In this document: positions 13,209 through 23,684 of the stretch, piece after piece
Layout of the letters: every line of letters begins with the position of its first letter
Numbering within the stretch: the first letter of the stretch is position 1
Origin: Gremmenia infestans
Taxonomy: Eukaryota; Ascomycota; Leotiomycetes; Helotiales; Hamatocanthoscyphaceae
NCBI GenBank assembly: GCA_032629725.1
Contig: JAFEVB010000002.1
Location: forward strand, 2,542,001 to 2,606,000
Direction of reading: 5' to 3'
DNA length: 64,000 nt
Notes under the pieces: model-generated
What the model was told of the DNA's origin: nothing
Databases searched by the model: none
Seen by the model: the letters and a program-made list of their open reading frames with translations, nothing else
Position numbers and translations under genes: made by a program

Positions 13209-13250
13209 CACCTTCACCTTCACCTGCACCTGCACCTTCACCTGCACCTG
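13209..13250. repeat. Hexamer tandem repeat CACCT(T/G) x7
   Basis: Seven consecutive hexamers read CACCTT, CACCTT, CACCTG, CACCTG, CACCTT, CACCTG, CACCTG. On the opposite strand this would encode a QV/KV repeat, but no gene context supports coding. Confidence 0.85.
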
Positions 13251-13407
13251 CTGCAGCTTCAGCAGCTTTCCCCATCTAAAAGTCGCATGGCATGGCAAGG
13301 TATGAGTGAGTGAGTAAGCACCATCGTCAGACCCAGCCACTGAGAGTTCTCGTCATTTCCCTCTTGACACGACGCAGCTGGTGAGGTTGAATAATAGATC
13401 TACATAG

Positions 13408-13623
13408 GTACAGTACATATACACCGGTCATTTTCAACCCATGCACCCTTTTCATTCGCGTCTTAGAAGAGCTGCAGTACGAGGCAAGCTACCTATGCCA
13501 TGTGCCTCGTGGGTGAGATGACGCTGTAGTGTCACCAGAAGATGCCTTTTTTCTACGAGTACTGTACCTGTACTTTGGGTTCAGTCCGGTGTGTGTTGGT
13601 TGCCTGTCAGTACAGTACTGTAC
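13408..13623. repeat. Cluster of GTAC-type palindromes
   Basis: GTACAGTAC (13408-13416), GTACTGTACCTGTAC (13559-13573) and a perfect 14-bp palindrome GTACAGTACTGTAC (13610-13623) lie within about 220 bp. Related words recur in other spacers of the window (3234-3242, 9810-9823, about 63290-63305). Confidence 0.6.
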
Positions 13624-16600
13624 GAGTAAATCATCTTAAGATACTTGTGCCCCGAGATGACAGAACCGCCAGAGATCTGAAACCGTGGGGGCTCAACACG
13701 CCAGAATGCCATCCCCGGATCATCCCAGCACGCCACGCCACGCCCCAAGCTGAAGATTTGATTATATCTCTCTGGTCGACGACCCGACCCCAAGCCCTCC
13801 CCTCGCACGGCACGGCGACCTCATTTCCTCTCGTTTCTGGCAAGTGCCCCACCGTTTGCGGTTCGCGAAGAATACTCGAAACTATTTATGGAAACGGGTC
13901 GGTGCTCCGTACGTACTGTAGTAAATTTACCACGGTGCCATCGATCGAGGCTGCAAGAGCAAGGGGCCACCACTGCCAAACTGCCACTGCCGTCATAAAA
14001 GGCATAAGATCAGATGGCAGACGGCCGACTTGGAATCCTTCAGCCTTATCCATTGATACAAGTTTATGCAAACTTCTCTGTGCTACTCACCTGATGTCTG
14101 CGAAAGAGCGAGGACGAAGGCCAAGAGTGCCATTTTCTTTCAAAAGTAGGATGCCTTGGACGCTGCATGAAGGCGGCTTTCTGTGGCATTGCATATCTTG
14201 ATATTGGCGTGGCCATTGCTTCATATTCGACTAGCATCAGCGTGCCACGCAATCTCGTGATAACTTTCTCAATGTACGCACAATTTACTATTCTCATCTG
14301 AACAGACCCAACATAGAGGGGCAAATCACTGTCTAGAAGCTTTGAGAACAGGAAGGAGCACTCCACACCTTACCTGGTCCTCCAATCCGGACACTTCCCC
14401 TCTGAAGGATGCGGCACAGTCTTCTCCACAGCTTCTATATGAATACATCGGCATGACCGGTCTTTCCAGAGGAATGAGATGCGCAAGTGCCATGGCAATT
14501 CCGATATGGCTTCAGAGGTTGTTGTACTTTTACTGGTCTCCACTGCTGCAAGTGGGAAAGTATTGTCCTAGTAGAACTGCATATGTTTCTGCAAGCATTG
14601 TCCCCGTGTATACTTTCTTCACGGGTGTCTTGATCGAGTTTCCTGTCGATCTGGCTTGGCTTGGCCTGCAAGCTGCAAGAGAGAGTTATGGAAGTTCCAA
14701 GACGCCCGGCCGCCGTGCCATATGCTTTCGAAACCATGACCATTAGTTGAGGTTACAAACGAGCGGGCCAATCCAAGTGGTTGGGACGTTAACATGCGGA
14801 GAATGACTTGTAACTATGAGAAACCTTTAGTTGATTACGTCCATCTCTTAATTGCCTAGTATGGCCATGTTGATTTCATAGAGCGGGTTGTCTGGGACCA
14901 ACGGAGAATAACTTAATCTGTTTCAGTGTGGTTGACTGCAGGAGGACACTACGTTAAGGTGGCGATATTTGCCTCTCCTCGTGCCTCAGAATTGTAAGAG
15001 TTGCAACCATTACGGATGCGTGTCTCGTTATAATGCCCGAAGAGGATCAACTAGGTGTAAGCTGAGCCGTAATCGGCGACGTTTGGCTCGTATATTTGTG
15101 AAATGGCTTGCTCACATTCCATTTCAAGCCGCAATTCCAGCTTGTTCCTGATCCAACCGAAGTTGGGTGTCTCGCATGCAAGGTACAAGTTGGTGGTGTC
15201 GTTGGAAGCCTCGTGTTAGGGGTAATGCATCATCTCTTGCACTTCCACCTCAAACCGAGGTACGGTAATACTGACGATGATGCTTTAAGTGGATTGCCGA
15301 TCGAGTTCCGAAAATTCAATGATATTCGCTCTGGAAACTTCCATGCTAGGCAGCACACTTTTGGTAGTTCTGGATCTGCCCACTTCAAACTGAGGCACGA
15401 AACCTCGCCACGTTTCTTGTGAGGCGGGTGGTATTAGGATCAGCGCCCTCTTGAGCACTACATCGTATACTTTTGAAGTCAGAAAGCCATCTGGAGTCTC
15501 AAATTACGTTGCGGATACTTGGTGAGACGCCTCGTTGACTCATCAAACCTTTACTCATCCACTAGATATAGACTTACTCATACATACGAGATGGGGTGTA
15601 ACATGGCTTTGCTGACATAACGATGATACTGATTCAAGGATTGTAAGTGGCGTTGAAATCATTCATGTGAGTCCCAACTGGACTTCCTATTTAGGTATCT
15701 TTTCATGGCTGTTCGTATATTTACAATATTTCACTTTAGGTCAATTAGCGCACTAGTAGCTGAACGTCTACTAGAATTGAAGTAGGCACTACTTTCATGA
15801 CTTCCAAGACATAAAGTTTGAATAATGTATATGTCTGTCTTGCATCATACCTTTCGGCTTCCATGGTGCCATCCATGCACAATTTCTCCTAGCCAACCCG
15901 GAATTTACAGACTACGTTCCCGTCCGGGTTGCGGGATATTTCATCGGCTTCACTGTTGCCTCGTGGTGCCTTTACTTTTAGAGCAAGGTGAGCTTTTTTA
16001 AAGTGGTCTCTTGCCCTATCTGCTCCATGCGTGGATACCTTCATCAGAAGTCTACGCATCTCATCGACACATCGCTTGCAAGCAACGCGCAATGCCCGGA
16101 TGCAGTATCGCCAGCGGGAGATCATGAGTATTACAACTTCCCCAGCGGGAATTCTTGAGATATCGAATAATGCACGGTGGCATAGGCACTGGCCAATTCA
16201 ATCGCTTTGAGTGAGGTGTGTAGTTTAGAAAAGTACCAAAAGTATATTTCCGCTACCAGCTCGACAGAGACACCTCAAAAGTCTATACACGATGTGCACG
16301 AGAAGCTTCGATTGCCTGAGAGCCAGATACTCCGGGGAAAAGATAAGCCGGAGGAATCGAATCGCAATTCATCGGGGAATTTCTAGTACCTAAGGATATC
16401 TCGTAAGCTCTGGCAGCTTTCTCGAAAAGCTACTAGATGCCGAATTTGCGGTCTAGCAGGTACTTTCCTGGTTGAGCTGTGACCTTAAGCTATTTCCAAC
16501 TGAAGACTTAGCACTGTGTTCCAAAAGCTTGTCTATGTGAGATTCGCTCTTCCCAATCTCGAAGTTGAAATCGAGATTCTATTTTCAAATACATCGCGGT

Positions 16601-17462
16601 ACCACACCGGGATCTGCGAAAAGGGAGTATCTTCCCCGTCGTACTATCCATGATTTTGAATTCTGCGATTTCGTACGTTCTGCAAGAACGAATGGGTGTC
16701 TATTCCGAGAAGGAGACTGCTTGCTGCATTCTTTGCAGGAGTCAGTGATCGAAAAGATAGATTGCTCCTTTAATAGGCAGCATGGTTGGCTTTCGATATA
16801 TGCCGTTTTACCTTCCTCCCTTTCCAGGCTTATTTTGAGGAGGCAAATTCAAAAACCACAACTACTGATTTAGAGAGCATTAGCCATTCCCGACAAATAC
16901 TTAACTTGTTGTTGCAAGCCCTGTTTTGCTTCGATACTGTCCTGTCCCTGCTTCGTCCTTTTCTGCGACTCACCTTCTAAAATACTCATCCACGTTCTGC
17001 ACTCGAATTCTCTGTGTCTCGCCTCTTGTCATGTTGAGTATATCGCAGAAGTCGTTAAAGCCATTTCGAAATCTTTGTCTAGCATCAACCGAGCTTTGAT
17101 ACGACTATGTCTAACGCAGGGATTCAAGACTTTGCTCTTGCTTTGCACTTGCTTGCATAGAAAGCTAAATGAATTCACAGGACAGTGTAGGATGTATAAG
17201 TAAGGCAATGAAAGAAAATCTAGTAGTCTCTTGGGACAAAAGTGATCACAGGGAATACTTCGCCACTTTGAAAGAATTTGAGGGATAGTTTGTGTATGAA
17301 AGCGTGGTACAGTAGCACCGATCTGAACACACTTATTATAACCTTACGAAAAACACATAATCCACCGTGCATGAGCCAGGAATTCTCGAACAGATAAAGA
17401 AGATGTAATAAATGGCGGTGGTGAATTGTGATATTGATACCCCTCGCCAAATTTAGGACGCT

Positions 17463-17513
17463 GATTGGTCCCCACCATGCCACTTAACGCGCTTTTCAAA
17501 CCGCGTTCGCGTC
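17463..17513 (+). promoter_or_regulatory. PCNA promoter: CCAAT box and MCB-like motifs
   Basis: An inverted CCAAT (ATTGG, about 17464-17468) is followed by ACGCGC (17487-17492) and CGCGTTCGCGTC (about 17502-17513), near-matches to the MluI cell-cycle box ACGCGT and to the E2F-like TTCGCG core. They lie about 105-155 bp upstream of the first coding base. The motif roles are known from yeast MBF targets; use here is inferred. Confidence 0.5.
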
Positions 17514-17616
17514 TCCAGATCCAAACGGACCAAACCCTTACACAACAGTAACCCCAACTTTGCCAGAATCTCCAACTTCCATTAATCTTTTTAATCTAGC
17601 TTCACCCATACACAAG

Positions 17617-18560
17617 AGTAAGCCAATACTAAATCTGCCAGAAGTAGACAATATACTGACTTGCGCTTCGCAGTGTTGGAGGCACGACTTGAGCAAGCTG
17701 ATCTCCTGAAGAAGGTCGTTGATGCAATCAAGGACCTTGTTCAGGACTGCAATTTCGACTGCAATGACTCCGGCATTGCGCTCCAGGCTATGGACAACTC
17801 ACACGTCGCGCTCGTCTCCATGATGCTGAAGGCAGAGAGTTTCTCGCCCTACCGGTGCGATCGCAACGTCGCGCTCGGCGTCAACCTCACCTCCCTTACC
17901 AAAGTCCTGCGCGCCGCCTCGAGCGAGGACATTCTGACAATCAAGGCTGAGGATGCTCCCGATGTGCTCAACTTGGTCTTTGAGAGCAGCGAGAGCGATC
18001 GGTTGAGCGAGTACGATTTGAAGCTCATGGATATTGACCAAGAGCACTTGGGCATTCCGGATACTGAGTATGCTGCTACGATTAGCATGCCTTCTGCGGA
18101 TTTCAGGAAAATCTGCCAGGATCTCATGCTGCTGTCCGAGTCCGGTATGCTTCCTTGCTCTCCAGAACACGCCTCTGGCTAATTATTTTGCGCCACAGTC
18201 TCAATTGAAGCCTCCAAAGACGGTGTCAAGTTCACTTGTGCTGGTGATATCGGCAACGGTGCCGTTACCCTGCGAAGTCATACCAATGTCGACAAGCCAG
18301 ACCTCAACGTCGATATCGAGCTCACCGAACCCGTCTCCTTGACCTTCTCCCTTAAATACCTCGTTAATTTCTGCAAGGCTGCTGGTCTTTCAAAGTCCGT
18401 CAAGCTTTGCCTGTCTAACGAAGTTCCTCTCTTGGTTGAATATGCACTGGCGGGAAACAGCTACCTAAGATTCTACTTGGCCCCAAAGGTAAATACTGCC
18501 AGCCAGCCCATTCCTGCTTATACAAGCTAATTTTCTGTTCAGATTGGTGATGATGAGTAA
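17617..18560 (+). CDS. pcn1: Proliferating cell nuclear antigen (PCNA, DNA sliding clamp)
   Basis: PCNA is the homotrimeric ring that tethers DNA polymerases and repair factors to DNA in the nucleus. Four coding exons are inferred: a single base A at 17617, then 17674-18144, 18199-18488 and 18543-18560, giving 259 residues, the normal family length. The protein starts MLEARLEQADLLKKV and ends LAPKIGDDE. Exon 2 begins TG TTG GAG, and no in-frame ATG exists before an in-frame stop in the upstream intron, so the ATG must be split A|TG by the 56-bp intron 17618-17673 (GTAAGC donor, CTGAC branch site, CGCAG acceptor). Lys164, the ubiquitin/SUMO acceptor, is present in EASKDG, and the conserved RCDRN motif is intact at residues 61-65. 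The family assignment is certain; the split start is strongly implied by the reading frame. Confidence 0.96.
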
Positions 18561-19064
18561 ATGTGACGAGTACCAAAACGGTATTGATGATGGCATGAGT
18601 TTTATAGCATATTCCACAAGGCGTGTTGGTTGACTTTATGGATGGATATGGATGACAGTTCTATTTAATGGGAGATCAAGGAGAAATTCAAGACTTGCGA
18701 CCCTCAAGAGAACGGATAGCGTGCCCACGGAATGAACAAAATATACGCCTTCTCCACCTGAAGTCTACAGTTTTAATGCACCTGTGATCGTGCGAGTGAT
18801 CTGCAGACTAGCATACGATTCGGGACTAGCGCGGGGTATATAACATTTAGGATCTGCCCCGCCATAGTTTGGGATCATTGCCTCGATAAGGAATTTCCAC
18901 TCCCCTTCTTCTAATTATACTGCAATATGCGATCTTCTCAGCTTCGCATGGTTTTCGCAATTTGTTAATCGTTCCCTACGCCGTCTTTCACCCTTTCTTC
19001 AACCTACAGAATCAAAATCCGATACCCCACCTTTTCGAATCCCCCGGGAAGTAAATAAACCACA
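18561..19064. other. Spacer between PCNA and pyridoxal kinase
   Basis: About 500 bp with the PCNA 3' end and the pyridoxal kinase promoter. A TATATAA element at 18837-18843 lies some 220 bp before the next start codon, followed by a CT-rich stretch. No other feature is seen. Confidence 0.5.
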
Positions 19065-20315
19065 ATGTCAGATTCAGACTTCCCCATTCCCGAAACGAAC
19101 GTCCTTGCGGTCGCTAGCCATGTGAGAGCCCTTCCACTCTCACCATTTTTCTGCTAACCCGGCTCCAGGTTGTCTACGGGTAAGCTAGCCCTCCCATCTT
19201 TTCAGGCATCCCACTGAGTAAGGCCAAGCTATGTTGGGAACACCATGGCGACCTTTGTAATGCAACTCCTGGGCTGCGAAGTCGCCGCCCTCAATACCGT
19301 TCAATTTAGTACCTTCCACTCTTCCCACTGCTCCAAAATATACTGAGCAAGGACACAGGCAATCACACGGGTTACGGCCAGGTAAAGGGCACTCGAGCCA
19401 CTGCCACTGAAATCTCGGACCTCTACCAAGGCCTCAAAGACTCTTACCTCGATGACTTCGACATGATGCTCTCGGGATACCTCCCAGGCGCCGCCTCCGT
19501 CGAAGCCGTGGGCACCATCGCGCGGGATCTGAAGTACAAGGCGACGATGAATCCTGGCAGTTTCTTCTGGGTGTTGGATCCAGTGATGGGCGATAACGGA
19601 CACCTGTACGTGGCTGAGGATGTCGTGCCCGCTTACAAACTGTTGCTAAAGGACGCGGATTTGATTCTGCCGAATCAATTTGAGGCTGAGTGAGTTCATA
19701 CTTCGAGGCTAGACAGAGGGTGGTGCTGATGGGGACAGGACGCTTTCGGGAGTTCAGATTATAGATTTCGAGACGCTGAAGCAGGCTATATCGACGTTGC
19801 ACGAACAGTACCAGATTCCGCATATTATCATTACCTCCATATTGTTACCGAGTCCTGGGGCTACGCCGTCATTATCGATTGTAGGATCCACGATTACTTC
19901 AAACGCGAAACCTCGAATCTTTGGGATCAAGATACCAACGATCGATTGCTATTTCAGTGGCACCGGGGATATGTTCGCTGCGTTGATGCTTGTACGGTTA
20001 CGGGAGGCAGTGAGCAATATAGAGGGGTTAATGAGCACACCTTCATGGGTCAGCGACGATGATGTAGAGGCGACGGATTTACCGCTTGCACGAGCATTGG
20101 AAAAGGTTCTGGCTAGCATGCATGGAATTTTAGCAAGGACGAAGGAGAAGAGAGACGAGGAGATGGAGAAGTTCAACAGTAGAGTCAAGGGGTTTGAAGA
20201 GGAAAGTGAGAAGAGGTTGAAGCTGGCCCAGTCAAAAGCAGCCGAGGTTCGGCTGGTAAGAAATGAACAATATCTAAAGCATCCACTGGTCAAATTTAGA
20301 GCAGAGAATGTTTAG
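19065..20315 (+). CDS. Pyridoxal kinase (BUD16-type)
   Basis: ATP-dependent phosphorylation of pyridoxal, pyridoxine and pyridoxamine in the vitamin B6 salvage pathway, in the cytosol. Five exons: 19065-19121, 19169-19179, 19229-19308, 19359-19689 and 19739-20315, 351 residues. Exon 2 is an 11-nt microexon (GTTGTCTACGG) whose inclusion is needed to read VVYGYVGNTMA. Family motifs are clear: ASHVVYGYVGN near the N-terminus, NTVQFSNHTGYGQ, the WVLDPVMGDNGHLYV block, and the catalytic GTGD (residues 234-237) in CYFSGTGDMFAAL. The C-terminal ~80 residues are rich in Lys/Glu and probably helical. The gene is convergent with the dUTPase gene, 220 bp away. The call is firm. Confidence 0.93.
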
Positions 20316-20535
20316 ATAAGCCATGCATCATAGAGGACAAAGAGCAATGGGATTCAAGGGGCGCTTTGCATGCACGTTTCCAGAACACGAACAAATCTCC
20401 CAGACCATTGAGGTTGTTGTGAACCATTTCTTGATTCAGATCTACTACATTCAAACCAGCACACCATAACTCCATTATCATCCCAATCATCTCGCGTATA
20501 ATCCAACCAATGTATTACAATTGAAAGTCCCAGAC

Positions 20536-21146
20536 TTACCCAGTGCTTCCAAATCCTCCCGCACCCCTAACACTCTCCTCCAACTCCTCAACAGCCACGA
20601 CCTCCGGGGTATAAATCCTCTCCAGCACAAGCTGTGCAACGCGATCTCCCTCCTTAACCTCAAAATCCTTCTCGCCGTGGTTGAACAGCAGCACCTTGAC
20701 TTGACCACGGTAATCCGCATCGATGACTCCCGCACCAGTATCAATCATATGCTTACTCGCCAGGCCGGAGCGCGGGGCAATGCGTCCATCTGCAGCAAAC
20801 AATCATCAGCATTGATTGATACCCCTCAGTTGAATGGTACGCTCCCAACTTAGAATTAAGAAGAAAACATACATGTTCCAGCCGGCACAGCCATACTAAT
20901 ATCCGTATCCACCAGCACCTTTCCCCTCGCTGGCACCACCGTCTCCTTTGATGCATAGATATCATAGCCTGCCGCGAACGCGCTGCCTCGAGTCGGGAGC
21001 TTGGCCTTGTCGGATAGCTTCTTGATGAGCAGGGGGGGCTGGGCCTCGATTTTGGTGACGGGTGCGGAGGACGAGGAGGAGGCCATTGTTTCTATGCTTG
21101 GGTTGGGTTTTTGGCGTTTGGGGAGTGGTGAGGAGGGGGTGGACAT
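20536..21146 (-). CDS. dut1: dUTP pyrophosphatase (dUTPase)
   Basis: Hydrolyses dUTP to dUMP and pyrophosphate, keeping uracil out of DNA and feeding dTMP synthesis. Two exons: 20873-21146 and 20536-20789, joined over an 83-bp intron (GTATGT donor, CTGCAG acceptor), 175 residues. All five trimeric dUTPase motifs are present in order: AAGYDIYA (I), APRSGLA (II), GAGVIDADYRGQV (III), EGDRVAQLVLE (IV) and RGAGGFGSTG (V) at the very end. About 45 residues precede motif I, including a basic KRQK stretch that could act in nuclear import. A perfect ACGCGT box lies 40 bp before the start codon, as expected for an S-phase gene. A start a few codons later at MASSSSS is possible. Confidence 0.96.
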
Positions 21147-21185
21147 TCTTATTCTGTAGAAAATCTGGGGGGAAAAGATGGAGAG

Positions 21186-21191
21186 ACGCGT
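21186..21191. promoter_or_regulatory. MCB element (ACGCGT) upstream of dUTPase
   Basis: A perfect ACGCGT palindrome is followed immediately by GCGCGTT on the + strand, 40 bp before the dUTPase start. In yeasts this element binds MBF and drives G1/S transcription of DNA synthesis genes; function here is inferred. Confidence 0.65.
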
Positions 21192-22321
21192 TGCGCGTTT
21201 GCATTTCGTGCTTTGGGGGTGCGGAGAGAGAAATTTTGAGGCGTGCGGGAATAATTTTCTCCGTGCGTAATGATTATGCAGGGACTCCTGCATTAAAGTT
21301 CTGGGTCTTTCGAGCAAATCACTCAGCAAGCGAAGAAAGGGGGGGTTCATCACCAACAACATTTCTATCTGTAAAATATCACAATCGTCCTACTACACAA
21401 AATTAAAGGTTTCAAGTCGGAGATATGGTAGTCCTCGCGCACTACTTCAGGAGAAGGGAAACCCGTCTGGACATTTCAGATAATTCATATTATAGTGCCT
21501 ATCACTAAAATTCATGCTCGACTCAAACTGCACTCACTCCGAGACAAAGAGTAAGAGAGCCGAGTCTCAGGGTCGAGCTTGAATGCACCTAGTTACATAC
21601 CTAGCAGCAATTTACTACAGTTAATAAGGGCAATCATCATTCTAACATTGTCCGCATGGTCAAGTGATGAGAGCTAAGGGTTTTGGCCTTGATTTAGGGC
21701 AACTAGAATGCTTAAGCTGGCGCACATATCGACTTTCTCCAGGTCCCAACCGTGGTGGGTTTGGCCCAGCTAGATTTTAGTTGCGTTTGTGTCAGCCTTG
21801 TTCCCTATGAGAACCAAAATCCATCATAACTATCCTCACATATATCCGCTACCATTAGGTTACCAGACAATAATGAGCTCTCGAAAAGTCATAACCTCTT
21901 CACTTTCTAGTCAGCTAACCTGCATTAGCTTTAAATGCGTGCTATAATCGCCATTAGTTCCTTAATATTGTGCTAGGATAGTTAGAATTAGCCATGGTCG
22001 GACGCTAACCCTGGACGGTTTCCACCGTTGGTGTTTTTACATTTATCCACTGACCTCAAACTATTGTCCATGAAGAAAAATCGTATTCTTAGGGCTTTTA
22101 CTAACATCATGGAAGCACATAAAACCGCCCTCCCCTCAATCTGCAGATTCTTTTTTTCGCCATCTCCATCAAACCTTTTGCTCTCAGACTATCACGAACG
22201 GTCAATCCCATCTACTGTAAGACAACCACCTATCTGAGTTAAACCAAATCTACTAAAACACAACTCAGCTGTGAACACACTGTAGCTCAAGCATCCACAA
22301 GTGCAATACAACTTAACAAAA
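21192..22321. other. Spacer without recognised gene
   Basis: About 1.1 kb upstream of both the dUTPase gene and a small ORF. Short frames only; no domain or RNA gene recognised. Confidence 0.5.
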
Positions 22322-22873
22322 ATGGCTTACATTATGAATATCACCGCTCTCCACTCCGCCATCGAAAAATTAACCATAAGCACCACTAATAATTTAGACA
22401 CCGACACCATGGAAATTGATCACTCTGGCAGCACGACACCAAGTATCATGGATATTGATCATGACACTGGCCTAACGACCCCGGACGACATGGCAATGAA
22501 TCTCAACACTGAAATAACGACTTCAGACTCACCCGTGGAAATGGCTACTCCCCTTGACGATGACTTCACCGAACTCACAATGCCAGAAGAAATGGACATC
22601 GACGACAACATCATTGCATCAAGGAACAGTTCGGAAACAACAACGACGCCACATCAAGCACAATGGACCACCTCACGGACGACGGCTACCTTGATTAAAA
22701 AGCGCCCACAGCCGAAGAGAAGACCACATATCCACCATTACCAAAATCGAAAGCACACCAAATTCCCGAATCGGTCCCCGAATCGACACTCAGGTCAGCT
22801 GATTTCAAGAGCAAAGCCGCAAGCCCTGCTTTACGCCCGGATGATCGCTTTACGAAACAAAAGGGCTGTCTAA
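22322..22873 (+). CDS. Hypothetical small protein with Met-Asp/Thr-Pro repeats
   Basis: An intronless frame of 183 residues beginning MAYIMNITALHS. I do not recognise a family. The N-terminal half is acidic and contains repeated short phrases built on MEIDH/MDIDHD/MDIDD alternating with TTPS, TTPDD and ATPLDD, spaced by about 15-20 residues. The C-terminal third is strongly basic (KKRPQPKRRPHIHH, PNRSPNRH), which would suit nucleic-acid binding or nuclear import. The start context (AAAATGG) is good, and the upstream region is free of long frames. It may be a lineage-specific gene or a fortuitous frame; neither transcription nor conservation can be judged here. Confidence 0.4.
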   Translation: MAYIMNITALHSAIEKLTISTTNNLDTDTMEIDHSGSTTPSIMDIDHDTGLTTPDDMAMNLNTEITTSDSPVEMATPLDDDFTELTMPEEMDIDDNIIASRNSSETTTTPHQAQWTTSRTTATLIKKRPQPKRRPHIHHYQNRKHTKFPNRSPNRHSGQLISRAKPQALLYARMIALRNKRAV

Positions 22874-23684
22874 CAGCCACATCCAATGGCCTGCCATCAA
22901 GATCTCATAAAGCACAGAAAAAAGAATTAACCTACAGTACGTCCTTGTGTGACGAAAATCTGAAAATCTGAAAATCTCAGATAATTATCGGGCCCAGAAT
23001 ACAACGACATGCAGCTAACAATCGGTACCAAACAACGAGAAAACAGAACTTCACTGAATATCAGGAAAGGGACGACTAACGAGAAAAATTTCGACTAGCT
23101 GAGAGCTGAATTCGGAACCATGGTTGAGTTCGAGTTTGCGTTTGTGAGATGAGGAAATGACTTGTTATTGGAGGACGAGGTTAGTGACCCAAGGGCTGGA
23201 ATGAACATATGATGGGGAATGGCTGGCACTCTTTGATCGCAGATGTTTTGATGAGGTTCTGCAACAAATGAAGAATTTCATCTAAAATTTTTGCGTGATA
23301 TCAAGATTCCTGGGATTGACTGGAAATAATGACTGCTACAATTTCAAGCGTAATTTCTTCGCTGCCCCATTCCTTCCGGCCTCCTTATATGCGCACCACC
23401 AGCACTTGTATGTAGCTCTTTGGTCACACCCCCCAAACGAGAAAAGGGAAGGAAGGCTGGAGTGAGTTAGCGATTCCGGCCCAACGATGGGAGTACGTCA
23501 AAGGTTGAACTCAGACCGGCCTCAATGCGAACGATCCGTGACGAGATCGATATATATATATGTATGCACCAGGTGACCAGCACTTGCCGATCCAGACACA
23601 GACGAAAAGAGGAAAACAAATGCATCATTTTAGACAGAGATATTTATAGCAGCTGGTTGCAAAAACATTACGTACCATCTTAAT
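22874..23684. other. Spacer with small repeats
   Basis: About 0.8 kb downstream of both the small ORF and the hydrolase. It holds three tandem GAAAATCT units (22954-22977) and a short TA run (about 23550-23561). No gene is recognised. Confidence 0.5.

Larger units (their letters stand above)
12585..17616. other. Gene-poor 5-kb block
   Basis: No gene is recognised. Reading frames up to ~220 codons (13542-14201 +, 14342-14746 +) have no domain, no partner exons and are overlapped by equally long antisense frames. The block holds seven tandem CACCT(T/G) hexamers at 13209-13250 and a cluster of GTAC palindromes at 13408-13623. The last ~150 bp are the PCNA promoter. Confidence 0.55.

Noticed and set aside
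13542..14201. 219-codon + strand frame in the gene-poor block
   Set aside because: Composition looks random, antisense frames of similar size overlap it, and no domain or good start context is seen.
14342..14746. 134-codon + frame and its antisense partner
   Set aside because: Both strands are open over the same stretch and neither product resembles a known protein.
15889..16125. 78-codon - strand frame rich in Arg/Lys (possible transposon remnant)
   Set aside because: Too short and without any transposase or reverse-transcriptase motif.
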